From: Bipolaris cookei
Lineage: Eukaryota; Ascomycota; Dothideomycetes; Pleosporales; Pleosporaceae
Assembly: GCA_002286855.1 (NCBI GenBank)
Contig: NRSV01000051.1
Span: forward strand, 124,001-188,000
Length of the DNA stretch: 64,000 nt
Direction: 5' to 3'
Position 1 is the stretch's first letter. Each line of letters begins with the position of its first letter. The notes beneath the pieces are model-generated. The model ran no database searches and was not told the origin of the DNA. It saw nothing but the letters and a program-made list of their open reading frames with translations. The position numbers were made by a program, and so were the translations under genes. This document shows, in pieces, positions 31,772-43,298 of this stretch.

Positions 31772-33385
31772 TCATCGGAAAGGACTGGAGCTGGTTGTCG
31801 GATCCACATCTTCAAACTCCAGCTCAAAGGCATCAACTTCCTCAAACTTTTTTCTTATAGCAGCCAGCTTTTCAGAGTGCTCAATCGCAGACACCTCAGT
31901 CGTCTCTGCTTCATTCTGGGCCCCAGTCTCATTCTCCTTGTCCGAAGAGATCCTGCGGCTGTAAGTCCTACTGGACTTTTGTGCGGCTTTTGATGCTTTC
32001 GCTGGTCCAGCTTTCTTCGCCCGCGCCGTCTTCTTTGTTGCCTTTGGTGATGCTAGCTTTCCAGCGCCTTGCCGCTGGTGGGCCCTTTGCTTGGGCTTCT
32101 GCAACTCGTCTTGGTCTGAGTTGGTTTGTTCAGCATCTTCCGAGGACTCGATATCAAACTCGTCACGATCACGTAAACGGTTGCGCCGACGAGGCAGCAG
32201 ATCTTTGAGCTGTGCGGTGGAAATACTTTGGTCTGACTTCTTTTTAGACGCCTGTTTAGCTTTTGCAGGCGTTTTTGTCTCTTCGCCTTCGGACTCATCA
32301 TCCATCACAGGTGTTTTGGCTCGCTGTCCTCTACGGCGGGGTCGAGCCTGTGTCGGTGATGGCGGGGGCTTGGATATTTCTCGTAATGGACTGCTTGACA
32401 TGGGAGATGCCAATGTGTCACTCATAGGCTCTTGGTTCTCTTGGGTTTGCTCAACGACTTGTCTACGTGGCGTTGCGATTTCTGGTAAGCTGGGGGATTG
32501 AGATCTTTCCGGCTCTATGTCACTTGCAGACTGTGGACTGGTTGGGGGCGACGATTGTGGTACTTGGACTACTGGTGACAGTTTCCGCTTTCTGCCACGG
32601 GAACCAGAGCTAGAGACGTGAGTGCCACTATCATTCCGTGTCTCTTGTTCAGGCGCATGCCTTCGCACATTGAGGGGCGTTGATTCGGCGTGTGGGAGGA
32701 AATCGTCAAAGTCAAGATTGTCAGTATTGTCCAAAGTATCATCGTCGTTATCCTCGACATCTGTCGTCTGTTGTACCATGCGCAGCAAACTTGGCTGTCG
32801 GGCTCTCCGCTTGAAGTTGGTCAAAGCTAGTATTGATCTTTCGTGTGCAGGTGTCGCGCCGACCTTGACAGCGGATGGTGGGCGTGTGCCGTGGGCTGGA
32901 GAGTTTGAGCCGAGTGACGAGAAAGTCAGATCGCCAAAGCCGCTGTCCTCTTCTGCATATGGGCTTTCAGACTGGATGTCTTGTTGCGTGGATGCAGTGA
33001 CAGCAGGCGATGACTTCCCTGTAGACTTCCTAGCGCTACCTCTGGTTGTTCGCGCTCGCTTAGAAGCGCTGGACCCTGGTGTACGATTCTTGCTTGATGA
33101 TTTTGGGACTTGTTCTTCTTCTGCTGGCAACGCGCCAGTCATTGTGGGCTCAACTTCGTCATGAACCTCTGGTGTCTTCTCCCACGGCATCTTCCTCCGT
33201 GATCGCGTTGATCTGGACCTGGTAACAAGACCATCGCTATCTTCGCTGAAGTTGTTGGCTGGTTCGCTAATTTTCTTGGTTGGTGCTGGGATGGATTCCA
33301 CCTGCTGCTTGACTGCGGGGGCGGCCTTTGGCTTGCTCGGCTTCGCGACACGCGACGCGACTTTTGCTCTAGGCGGGCGAGGCAT
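31772..33385 (-). CDS. Low-complexity nuclear protein, function unknown
   Basis: Single exon, 537 residues from the ATG at 33385 (MPRPPRAKVASRVAKPSKPK). The upstream frame opens only at a TTG. It is rich in Ser, Pro, Lys/Arg and acidic runs. It has basic, AT-hook-like and nuclear-localisation-like clusters (RSRSTRSRRK, SGSRGRKRKL, PRRRGQRAK). The block LALTNFKRRARQPSLLRMVQ and the later LKDLLPRRRNRLRDRDEFDI look like the most constrained parts. A C-terminal EKLAAIRKKFEEVDAFELEF helix is predicted. It is probably a chromatin- or DNA-associated protein; similar fungal proteins are loosely annotated as AT-DNA binding. Its start faces the NUDIX gene. Confidence 0.7.
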   Translation of the reverse strand: MPRPPRAKVASRVAKPSKPKAAPAVKQQVESIPAPTKKISEPANNFSEDSDGLVTRSRSTRSRRKMPWEKTPEVHDEVEPTMTGALPAEEEQVPKSSSKNRTPGSSASKRARTTRGSARKSTGKSSPAVTASTQQDIQSESPYAEEDSGFGDLTFSSLGSNSPAHGTRPPSAVKVGATPAHERSILALTNFKRRARQPSLLRMVQQTTDVEDNDDDTLDNTDNLDFDDFLPHAESTPLNVRRHAPEQETRNDSGTHVSSSGSRGRKRKLSPVVQVPQSSPPTSPQSASDIEPERSQSPSLPEIATPRRQVVEQTQENQEPMSDTLASPMSSSPLREISKPPPSPTQARPRRRGQRAKTPVMDDESEGEETKTPAKAKQASKKKSDQSISTAQLKDLLPRRRNRLRDRDEFDIESSEDAEQTNSDQDELQKPKQRAHQRQGAGKLASPKATKKTARAKKAGPAKASKAAQKSSRTYSRRISSDKENETGAQNEAETTEVSAIEHSEKLAAIRKKFEEVDAFELEFEDVDPTTSSSPFR

Positions 33386-33848
33386 TGTCGCAAGGATCAG
33401 CAAGACTTTTTGGTAGCGACGATTATCAGGCGCAGTTGAGAGAGGGTGTGGGAGGTCAGGTCAGAATGGGCGGCGACCGTGCGATAGCAGTGGTGACAAG
33501 GGCGCGTCGAGGTCGTGACGCACTGAATTCACCATCTAGCGCGGAGCTAGACGCGCGAATGGTTGGGTCACGTGTATGCAACCTGTAGCAGAACTTTGCC
33601 GGGTTGAGAAGCAGGTTGACTCATGTTCTTTTCTTGCAAACCAGCTGTGCAGATAAAAAGGGGAGTATTGCCTGCATTGGCAGGCTGCAACATTGAGGGC
33701 ACGCACGGAAGGTGCGTTAGGGCAGCTCAAGGCAACGACGATAGAAGCATCATACATAACCTGGATGAGCTGCCTCAACACACAGGCTGCAATCCACGAT
33801 CTAACAGGACTATCACCTGGTGTAATTCAAGATCAGCTTATTTCCAAC
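33386..33848. promoter_or_regulatory. Divergent promoter interval
   Basis: These 463 bp lie between the starts of the nuclear protein (minus) and the NUDIX hydrolase (plus). In-frame sequence upstream of the NUDIX start has no family character. Confidence 0.45.
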
Positions 33849-34482
33849 ATGACCACCTCGAAGCCTCTGGAGTACTCGGCTGATTTGCACGAGTTTGTCA
33901 TTTCTGCACCGGAGTACTTGAGCCAACATCCCCAGCACGATGTCCTCGTCACCGGAGCAGTAGTGTTTGACAAGGATGACAAGCTTCTGCTGGTACAACG
34001 TGCGGCTGATGAGAGAGCGTTTCCCGATTGCTGGGTAAGTTTGCGGAGGATAGATGTTGCTTTTGATTGGCACTGTCACATGCCAAGTGTAATGAGTGGA
34101 GATTAACAAAGAACAGGAGATTCCCGGGGGCAAGGTGGAAGATGACGATGAGACAATTCTACATGCTGCGGCGCGAGAGTTGAAGGAAGAAACGGGACTT
34201 AGGGCGACGCGTGTGCTTCGAAAGGTGGCGCAGTTTACATTTGGCGACGAGAAGCCCGGTCGGCCGACGACCAGGTGGTTGAAGCTCATTTTCGAGATGG
34301 AGGTGGACCATGCTAACGCCGTCGTACTTGACCCGGTGGAGCATCAGCGGTTTGTGTTTGCTTCTGAGGAAGAAGTGGTCAACGACCGAGCAGGCGAGGT
34401 GGAGTTCAAATACATCAACGCGACGAACAAGGCGGTCAAGTTGGAGGCTTTCAAGCGCAGAGGGGAGGCCCAGCCGTCTTGA
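33849..34482 (+). CDS. NUDIX hydrolase
   Basis: Exons 33849-34034 and 34117-34482 (82-bp intron, phase 0) give 183 residues, starting MTTSKPLEYSADLHEFVISA. NUDIX enzymes cleave nucleoside diphosphates linked to another group. The NUDIX box spans about residues 66-90 (GGKVEDDDETILHAAARELK then EETGL), with the REL-EE metal-binding core intact. One extra residue lies between the first Gly and the Glu compared with the textbook spacing, a variant I recall from other fungal members. Intron 1 falls immediately before the box. The substrate is not predictable. The Tc1 element begins 123 bp after the stop. Confidence 0.9.
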
Positions 34483-34605
34483 TCGGTGTCGATTGTCATT
34501 TACTAGCGAATGTCTGAACTTAGTATGTGATCCTTCACCCAGGGGCCGCAGCATGTGATGGCGGCCCCGTCGATAAGCGACGGGACATATGTAGGCAGGC
34601 ATGTA

Positions 34606-36091
34606 CAGAGGTGCCTCCCAAAAGTTCTTGCTGACAGGGATATCTATCGGGCCGACTGTCTTGGCACCCACCAAGTTTTTCTTAGAGCTGGAGGAGCAGA
34701 TCTACTCATTTTTTTGGTGTTTTTGAATAAAAAATGGCTCCAAATACTGATATCTGTACTCGTGCCTTGATTGTTACATTGAAATCTCCTTTTGGTGGTA
34801 AATCTACCAATCAGATTAGTGCAATAACGGGTATTTCACCACGTACGATTGACTCAGTTTATGGCAGAGCCTGCCAACGAGGCTTTGAGCCTAACGCGCC
34901 CACTATTAAGCTTCTACCTGAATACTTAGAGGATGCTCCTCGCGCTGGCCGCCCTCGTAAGCAAGAAGATATCTACGAAGCTACCCTAGAAAAAGTACGC
35001 CGCGATAGGTACGGTAGAGAGAAGAGCTGCGCTGATATAGCTGGTGACCTTAGTATTCGCGGCTACGACGTTTCTCACACTACCGTATGGAGAGTACTCA
35101 AAGCAGCGGGCTACAACAAGACGAAGCCAACGAAGAAGCCTGGGTTGACACAGAAGATGAGACAGGAGCGGCTTGAGTGGTGTCTTGCGCACAGAGATTG
35201 GACGCTGGAGGATTGGAAAAATGTTATCTGGACAGATGAGACCTCCGTCGTACTCAACCACCGGCGTGGTGGCTATCGCGTCTGGCGACGACCAGATGAG
35301 GTATTTAACAAGTCTGTCATTCGCGAGCGGTGGAAGGGCTACTCTGAGTTCATGTTCTGGGGCTGCTTCTCGTACGATCAGAAGGGACCTTGTCACGTCT
35401 GGAGACCAGAGACTGCACAGGAGAAGAGACGAGCAGCTCTTCAGATTGAAGAGATGAACCAAGCTTTGGAGCCAGTTATGAGAGAGCAGTGGGAGCTTAC
35501 AACAGGCATGAAGAGGTTAGGATTAAGAAACAAGCCAGGCAGATCTCCTCAGTGGAGATTTACAAAAGAGACTGGCAAGCTGACTCGCGATGGTGGAGGT
35601 GGGGTTGATTGGTGGCGCTACCAGACTGAGGTTCTACTCCCAAAGCTTATACCCTTTGCAAAGGAGTGCCAAAAAAGGAGACCACGTACGATTGTTCAAG
35701 AAGATAAGGCTCCTTCGCATGCTCATCATGCGCAGCGTCTAGTATATGAACACCAGGGAGTGGAGCAGCTTATTTGGTGTGGTAATTCACCTGATCTCAA
35801 CGCTATTGAGCCAGCTTGGTCATGGCTTAAAAGGAGAACAACGAGTAAAGGAGCACCAAAAAATAGAGCAGATGGCACAAAGGCGTGGCTACACTGGTGG
35901 GAGGAGCTGCCTCAACACCAAATACAAGCTTGGATAGAGCGTATTCCATTTCATATTGAGGAAATAATTCGACTTAATGGTGGTAATGAGTATAAGGAGG
36001 GGCGGCGGGACAGATCCGATCAAGCTTCGGTAGTATTTCGGTAGTAATCTAGATGATCCCTGTCAGCAAGAACTTTTGGGAGGCACCTCTG
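34606..36091 (+). mobile_element. Intact Tc1/mariner transposon (1,486 bp)
   Basis: The perfect 36-bp inverted ends begin CAGAGGTGCCTCCCAAAAGT at 34606 and mirror at 36091. They are flanked by the TA target duplication (34604-34605 and 36092-36093). It holds one uninterrupted transposase gene. It lies between the NUDIX gene and the FarA/CTF1-type gene, 363 bp from the latter's start. Confidence 0.95.
34734..36044 (+). CDS. Tc1/mariner transposase (intact, DD34E)
   Basis: 436 residues, starting MAPNTDICTRALIVTLK, the same N-terminus as the relic at 17,849. An N-terminal helix-turn-helix region (NQISAITGISPRTIDSVYGR, then DLSIRGYDVSHTTVWRVLKA) binds the ends. The DDE_3 catalytic core has Asp in IWTDETSVV, Asp in VQEDKAPSHAHH and Glu in DLNAIEPAW, with 34 residues between the last two. 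No stop or frameshift interrupts it, and the inverted ends are perfect, so it could be active. The cut-and-paste mechanism and TA target are family knowledge. Confidence 0.93.
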   Translation: MAPNTDICTRALIVTLKSPFGGKSTNQISAITGISPRTIDSVYGRACQRGFEPNAPTIKLLPEYLEDAPRAGRPRKQEDIYEATLEKVRRDRYGREKSCADIAGDLSIRGYDVSHTTVWRVLKAAGYNKTKPTKKPGLTQKMRQERLEWCLAHRDWTLEDWKNVIWTDETSVVLNHRRGGYRVWRRPDEVFNKSVIRERWKGYSEFMFWGCFSYDQKGPCHVWRPETAQEKRRAALQIEEMNQALEPVMREQWELTTGMKRLGLRNKPGRSPQWRFTKETGKLTRDGGGGVDWWRYQTEVLLPKLIPFAKECQKRRPRTIVQEDKAPSHAHHAQRLVYEHQGVEQLIWCGNSPDLNAIEPAWSWLKRRTTSKGAPKNRADGTKAWLHWWEELPQHQIQAWIERIPFHIEEIIRLNGGNEYKEGRRDRSDQASVVFR

Positions 36092-36454
36092 TATGCATGG
36101 AGACAATGGCCTGTAGGTGCATGCTTGGACAGTGCTGGGCGGGCGTACATGGCCACATAGCCACATAGCCCAGCACAAGCGCGCTGGGTCTGAGTGAAGG
36201 CGGCGCAGGCCTGTCTCTGACCTGAAACCCATCGCATGCTTATATAATTGCGAGGTCGATTAGGAGGGCAGGCAACACCGTATGTAAAAAGCACAGTCGC
36301 GTGTGGCAGCTGTGATCGATGCTTTTGCCGCAGACTCCCGTGCACCCCAGCGCCCGCACTAGTCGCTACCTATCGCAGAAGACGACCAGACGGCGGGCGA
36401 ATCGCAACCTCAACCCTCGACGACAACGCTGAGCAAGAACGAGACGGCGACGAC
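36092..36454. promoter_or_regulatory. Promoter interval of the FarA/CTF1-type factor
   Basis: 363 bp between the Tc1 end and the start codon. The open frame here contains a chance Cys-rich stretch but no real zinc cluster. The Tc1 insertion has displaced more distal promoter sequence. Confidence 0.45.
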
Positions 36455-39400
36455 ATGTCGGCCGAGCACTCCTTCATGGCCTCTGCGGTACCTGCAGCGC
36501 CGCAGCCGCTCGTAGCCCAGCCCAGCAGTAATGCGTCTCCGTAGGTGCTGTCGCGCGCCCTTCGAGTACCGCATGCTCATGACCGTATAGGCCGTCCGCA
36601 ACACCGCATTCGCAGTCGCAGGTTGCCGCTGCCTCTGCCAGCCCAGGACATCCCTCGTTCCGGCGACAACGCGCCAGCCGGGCGTGCGAAAGTGAGTGCA
36701 ACCCACGTCTGCGCAATCCCCTGACGCGCGAGAGAAGATGCTGTCGAGGTCGGTGGGATAGTTGGGAGGGCCTGCACGAGCCTCGGCACCTCGGTCAACC
36801 ACACAAGAGACGACGAATGCTAACCACGACGCATCGCAGCATGCCACGCCAGGAAGGTGAGCACCCGGCCGCCAGATCTGCCCCGCTGCTGCCACTAAGC
36901 TCATGAGTGCCACAGGTACGATGCGACGCTGCCTCGCTCGGCATTCCCTGCACCAATTGCACCGCCTTTGGCATCGAGTGCCGCATTCCCCAGCCAAAGC
37001 GCAAGAAGACGCAGACGGCCCGCGCAAAGGATGCTGAAAGGTACCATGACCACACCTGCAACCATCTGCACATACACCTGCCTGTACAGACCTGACACTA
37101 CAGCAGTGAGCGAGGAGACAGCGACGACCGCTCCCCAGCGAGCACTTCGGTCGAGCCGCGCGAGAGATCAACCGTATTCAGCGCCGAGGATGGCACCCCG
37201 TCCACCATCGTCTCGCCTGCCTATGCCGCCCAGCAGGCCACCCATAATGGCACCTATGTGCAGTTCATGAAACCAAAGTTTGCCAGGGCCCCGATCAAAG
37301 AAGCCGGCCGCGTGGCATATCTGGGCGAGTCTTCCAACCTGTCGCTGCTTGTCCACGATCGCTACGGCACCACCGATGTCGTCCACTATCCCCTGCCCGA
37401 AAATGTGCGAGGCGCAAAAGCAAGAGTCAATGAGATGGACAACATGGAGATTGAGATACTACACCAGCGGGGCGCTTTCCTACTTCCCCCGCGCGCCTTG
37501 TGTGACGAACTCGTCGAGGCCTTTTTCAAATGGGTAGCCCCCGTCGTTCCCGTCATCAACCGCAGCCGCTTCATGCGCCAATATCGCGATCCCAAGAACC
37601 CCCCCTCGCTTCTGCTGCTGCAGGCCATACTTCTCGCAGGCTCACGTGTCTGCACAAACGCACAGCTAATGGACTCTAGCGGCTCGACAACGCCCGCCGC
37701 AATGACCTTTTACAAACGCGCAAAGGCCCTCTACGATGCCAATTTTGAAGACGATAGGGTCACCATTGTTCAGGCGCTCATTCTCATGGGTTGGTACTGG
37801 GAGGGACCTGAAGATGTGACCAAGAACGTCTTCTACTGGACAAGAGTGGCGATTGTAGTAGCTCAAGGCTCAGGCATGCACCGAAGTGTCGAAGGCTCGC
37901 AACTATCCCGATCCGACAAACGCCTATGGAAGAGGATTTGGTGGACATTGTACAGTCGCGACCGTTCAGTAGCTGTCGCACTTGGTAGACCAGTGGCCAT
38001 CGATCCCGAAGATTCTGATGTAGAGATGGTCTCGGAAGACGACTTCGTTGACGACGAGACGGATCACCTCGCAGAGTACCCACCAGATCCGGTGCATGTC
38101 CAATTCTTCATCAACTATGTCAAACTGAGTGAGATTATGGGTCTGGTACTGTCACAACAGTACTCGGTCGCGTCAAAACATCGCAGGTCGAATGCTATTG
38201 ACCTCACTCACAGTGACATGGCTCTTGCCGATTGGTTACAACACTGTCCGCCCGAAGTGCAGTGGGACCGAAGCCGTCATCATTTCTGGGCTGCCTTGCT
38301 CCACTCCAACTACTAGTAAGTTTCCCCGCTACATGTAAATGGCCCAGTCTAACACCAGCAGCACCACTTTGTGCCTTCTGCACAGAGCACACATGCCGCC
38401 AGCAGGCTCACCAAAGGCCAACAACTTAGACGGTTTTGGTGAAGAGCATGCCTACCCTTCAAGAAATATTGCATACCAAGCAGCTGCCATGATTACTTCA
38501 ATTATCGAAAACCTCCGAGCTCACGACGAGATACGGTATACACCGGCATTCATCGTCTACAGCTTGTTCTCGGCGCTCATCATGCATGTATATCAGATGA
38601 AATCCTCAAACAAGTCCATTGTCTCGGCGACGGAACAGCGACTGCAGATTTGTCTAGACGCTCTCAAGGAGGTCTCAAAAGTCTGGCTTGTTGCAAAGAT
38701 GGTCCATACTTTGTTCGAGTCCATTCTTGGCAACAAGCATCTTGAGGAGCGTTTGCAAAAAGCCGCAGGTAGGAATCATAAGAAAAACAAGGTTCCTTCT
38801 GCGCCGCCGATACCACCGCCGCCACCACCGAAACCTGCCCAAGAATCGTCCAAACGCAAATTTGATGATATGGACTTGGGCTTTCCAGTCCCGAGCGGCC
38901 CTCCAACGGCGCAGGTATCCTACGAGCGATCAAGGCCACAGACTCCCGCAGTTACACCTTCTCGCGACTTGCAGCCTCAGCAACAAATGCCCCAGATGAC
39001 TACGGGATCGCCGCAAATGAACCGGCAAAACCAAGACGCTTTCATGGGACCATCACGATCGGGAACACGCCCTACAACCCCATTCAACCCATCCTATTCT
39101 TATCCTGGCACCCCGCCAGATCTCTTCCTCATCACTCGCGACACACCAAACATCAGCCAAGAGGTCTGGCAGAACTTCCAACCAGGTCAATTGTTCCCTG
39201 CTGATACTCAAGTCAATTTCCCACAAATGTCGCCGATGCAGAATCATAGTCTTGTAGATCCTGCGTTAAGTCAGCCCCAAAATATGTCTATTTCCCAGCA
39301 TTCACAGCAGCAGGCCGCGGGCGGTCAGCAGTCGATCCCAACCGCACCGGCCAATGTAGGCATGCCCTCTGGGTACGAGAGCAACAGTAATCAGACTTGG

Positions 39401-39643
39401 CAACAGCAGGTGGAGATGATGTCTCAAAATCAACAACAGCACGGTGGACAGGATGATGCTTGGAGCAATAGTTCTGAGGGTATACACAATCCCATTGTGC
39501 CTATGAGCCTGAATGTGGATGACTGGTATGTTATGTTTTTGATATTGTTCTTCACTCCACTAACGTTCTGGAATAGGTTCAACTTCTTTGGCATCAACGG
39601 CGAGACTGACATGTCACACCTGTTTCAACAAGGTCCTTCATAA
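36455..39643 (+). CDS. Zn2Cys6 transcription factor, FarA / cutinase transcription factor 1 type
   Basis: Seven exons: 36455-36540, 36591-36691, 36840-36856, 36916-37040, 37104-38315, 38362-39525, 39577-39643; 923 residues. All junctions keep phase. The zinc cluster has Cys at 61, 64, 71, 80, 83 and 90 (C-x2-C-x6-C-x8-C-x2-C-x6-C) and is put together from three exons, one of them only 17 nt. A Lys/Arg-rich linker and the fungal_trans domain follow, including AIDLTHSDMALADWLQHCP and TTLCLLHRAHMPP, blocks I associate with FarA/CTF1-beta. The tail is Gln/Pro-rich and ends DDWFNFFGINGE. Such factors activate fatty-acid and cutin-utilisation genes in a fatty-acid-responsive way. Start chosen at MSAEHSFMASAV. 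Confidence 0.82.
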
Positions 39644-40664
39644 CCTTTTTAATCATATGCAGCATATTGTGCATTTTCGAGTTGGTGTAGTAGTTAGGCA
39701 TCATTTTGCAGGAGAAAGCATCTCAAGGCGTTTAACGAGTCCGCATCCTATGGACGTGTTTCCTCCTAGTCTGAACTGTAAATGTAACTAGGACAATCTG
39801 TATACCATATCAAAATAACCAATTGACAAGACTTAAGCTCATTTGGTCACGATCAAGTTCTTCATCTACGTATTGTCTACGCGCCATTATTTGACACATT
39901 GGAAGCTTAGCGTCTGGTTGGAAATGTTCAGTATATTCCAGTATGATTCAAATGCTATGATGATGTTTCGATCCGTAGGTTTTTTTTGTTGAAATGCTTA
40001 CCCAGAGAAGAACGTATTGTACCTGGTTGGGTTTGATACAAAGTATCTGCCAACTTGACCTGACTCAATGAAATTCCTATGCGCCCTCAAATTAACTGAT
40101 AGAAACGCATATACCATAAAAAAACTTCACTAACGTTTCTAAGCTTACAGGCCTCAGTACTCGATACTTTGCGGTCGCGGCGGATGATCCACCGGTTGCC
40201 GCTCCCCGCATTTAGTGCTAGACCTAATTTGGCCTAGCATACTCTGGCTTTCAGAACCTCCAACATCATACACGCGAGACGGACCAGAACAACGTGAGCC
40301 AGACGCATCCACGCACACAGAAGTTGGCTAGCAATACTGGAATCAGGTTTGTGACAATTTCTTAGCGCACACCTCTCGTCGTTCTTGCTCCCCCTTAGTT
40401 TGTAAAGCCCGAATTGGAGTCGCACCACGCCGCACGTCGCAATCGAGCTACCGTCATTGCGCCTTGCGACCTCACTCACGAAGCAGTTGCATCATCACCG
40501 GTCCCCTTTGTCGCTGCTATCACTGCAAGTGCCTTGCAAAATTTCCCACCTCTAGTATTGTTACCTGTGGCGCAGCTCAAAGTCTAGTATTTTGATAACA
40601 CCATACTGACTACCCTTTGACTATAGTTTAGAGTCTAAAACCGCGACGACGTACGTCTTTAGCG
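39644..40664. other. Intergenic, 1,021 bp
   Basis: 3' flank of the FarA/CTF1-type gene and promoter of NOT2. No gene or repeat is recognised. Confidence 0.5.
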
Positions 40665-42550
40665 ATGTTTCAAGCACAACAAAATCAGGGACGCGGGGCT
40701 CCCCTAGGTGCGAACCGGTTACAAAACGGAAAGATGGGTGAGAATACTCTTGAAGGGACAGATACATCAGTAGGCTGACTTGGGTTTGCGGGCAGGAGCC
40801 GGGTCTCAATGGGGATTTGGAGCCCCCATGGGTGCACCAGGGCTATCAAACGCGCAAACACGGACAAACAACAACGCCATGTCAAGCTTTGCGCAAGCAA
40901 TGGGTGGTTCGCAGCCACATACGCCGCTGAATCTTGAGTAAGCCTACCTTTACAACGACGAAGAATACCCAAAAGGACTATAGGGCAAGAAGAAGCCTGA
41001 AATATGGAATATGGCGGAACATGAGAACCATGAGTTGGGTATTGACGATTACAGGGAGTTCCCCTCGTTATCAGGTGCACCGCAAACGCAACAAAATACG
41101 TCTGCGCAACAGATGTGGGCAAACCCGACGCTACGAACAACACAGCAGAATCAGCAAAACACGATAGGAAGGCCACAAGGACAAGGTCAGCAGCAAGGTC
41201 AGGGGCAGGCTGGGCAAGCTTCGAATCAGCAACATCAAAATCAGGGCCAGGATGATTCGTCGCAAAGCCAGTTTTCGGGAGCCGGCGATGACTACCGATT
41301 CGGCGGACAGGGGGGTGTCGGTCAACTTGGAGGTGTCCAGCCGCAAACGGGCAACATTGACGAGTTTCCACCGTTAGGTGGCGGTGGTGGAGACATTGCT
41401 CCAGATCGAAGAGCGGGGTTAATACAGAATGCTGCGGCATTTGGAACCAACGCGAATGCTTTCCCAGGGCTCGGGCAAACACGGAATGGCCTTTCAAGTC
41501 CGACGGACAGCCAGCAAGATCGGGGCATCAATCCCACTGTGGGTGGAAGGGGGCTTCCAGGTGGAGGTAGGCAAATGCAAAATCGCATGCAAATCCAGTC
41601 ACTCACGCAATCAGCATCGCGAACGCCATTCGAGAACATGCGAGCAGGCAACCCTTCAGATGTATGTGCCTTGTGCGATGAAGCAGCACGCTAGCTAACA
41701 ATATCAAGAGCAACCAACGGACAGCCCAGTCCGGCAGCATGTTCTCCCTGGGCCACCAGATAGGGATGCGGAGTGGTGGTGACCTTGCTCCGGGCGCTCA
41801 ACGGGCTCAGCAAGGCCAGTTCGAGCAGACATTTGGGGCTGATGCTATGGGCTCACCAAATGCTCAGGGTATGCCACACAAGAAGCTATCCGAGATGACC
41901 GACTCAGAACGATATGGATTGCCCGGACTTCTGTCTATGATTCCGATGGAGAGTCCTGATTACTCTACCCTAGCCATGGGCCAAGATTTGACTGTTCTGG
42001 GCTTGGATTTGAGTCGGCCTGAGTAAGTGCCTTTCTACGCATTGTATATTCTCGCTAACAGCGCCTCCAGCAACTTGCCACTACATCCAACATTTGGTTC
42101 ACCCTTTGTCGAATCAAACGTCAAGCCAGTAATACCGCCAGATTTCACACTTCCAGCAGCGTACACAGTGACAAATGTGCCGCCACTCCATTCCAAGATG
42201 ACGAGTTTCTCAGCAGAAACTCTCCTCGCCATCTTCTACCAGTATCCAAGAGACATCCTACAGGAGATCGCCGCACAAGAACTGTACAACCGCGACTGGC
42301 GATGGCATATCAAGCTCCAGCAGTGGATGATGAAGGACCCAGATCTCCCAGCGCCCATCCGTCTCTCACCAAAGGAAGAACGCGGCTGGTATCTCTTCTT
42401 TGACGTCAACAACTGGAGGAGAGAGAGGGTGTGTAATCTCTGTGTCTACTTTGAATACCTATATCTGACATCAAACAGAGAGAGTTCGAACTCAACTATG
42501 ATCACCTCGATCAACGCCACGGCAGCCCTGCAATGACGGGACAGATGTAG
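40665..42550 (+). CDS. NOT2: CCR4-NOT complex subunit NOT2
   Basis: Six exons: 40665-40737, 40796-40937, 41055-41661, 41709-42022, 42071-42428, 42479-42550; 521 residues. The N-terminal half is Gln/Gly-rich and includes LNLEEFPSLSG, assembled across intron 2. The C-terminal NOT2/3/5 domain covers about residues 379-521 (HSKMTSFSAETLLAIFYQYP, AAQELYNRDWRWH, WYLFFDVNNWRRER-REFEL). NOT2 is a scaffold subunit of the CCR4-NOT deadenylation and transcription regulator, in nucleus and cytoplasm. The open frame upstream of EFPSLSG (NMAEHENHELGIDDYR) lies in intron 2 because only the 41054 acceptor keeps frame with exon 2. Confidence 0.9.
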
Positions 42551-43165
42551 GGAGCCTGCGACGCTCAACAAGCAACAACTGTACAGTTATGATAGATGTA
42601 GCAAAGGTCATGGGGCTGCTCTGGTGGGGGGGATTTTGTAATTGCTGCATTGCAAGAATGAGAAGCTCCTGATGTGCATTGTCGGCCTGTTCATGATTTG
42701 ATTTGTATTCTATGCATGTTTGTTGTGATGTGATGTGATGATTACTTTTGCAAGTGACTGTGCATGCACCTTTTTTGGTCTCTCAAGTCCGAGATATTTA
42801 CACTATCTCATCGACTTTTACCAAATCAACATCAACATTACTCAGCACTTTTGCTATTTTTCTTTTCTTTTCCTTTTCGTCGCAGCAAAGCTTTTCTTTA
42901 TCTGACCGGAATCACACTAGCATAACGCAAAGTCCCTCGAAGAAAGAACTTCGATCACCATTGCGATAGTACTGGAACTAATTAGTTGACAAATTCTCTA
43001 CATCATCTCTACTTTCGCCATTGCGACAAAGTGCCACATTAGTATCACATCTTTTACACTCGATTACTTTATCGATTTCACAAAGTATACCCCGTCTATC
43101 AAGGGGAATTGCTTCATCATCTATACTCCAACCCAACTCATCCAATTCAAACAGTCAAAAAAAAA

Positions 43166-43187
43166 CCTTCCTTCCTTCCTTCCTTCC
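43166..43187. repeat. (CCTT)n microsatellite
   Basis: Tandem CCTT units, about five copies, downstream of NOT2. Confidence 0.8.
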
Positions 43188-43271
43188 ACCACACTCATCG
43201 CAGTGGAATACGTGCTACCTAACTAACATCAACCCTGTAATTTGCAACTGTAGAATCGGTATCTCGTTTTA

Positions 43272-43298
43272 ATTATTATTATTATTATTATTATTATT
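43272..43298. repeat. (ATT)9 microsatellite
   Basis: Nine tandem ATT units in the gene-free region. Confidence 0.85.

Noticed and set aside
36248..36400. Cys-rich frame (ACGSCDRCFCRRLPC) as the zinc cluster of the transcription factor
   Set aside because: Spacing does not fit Zn2Cys6. The proper cluster is assembled across exons 2-4 with exact C-x2-C-x6-C spacing.
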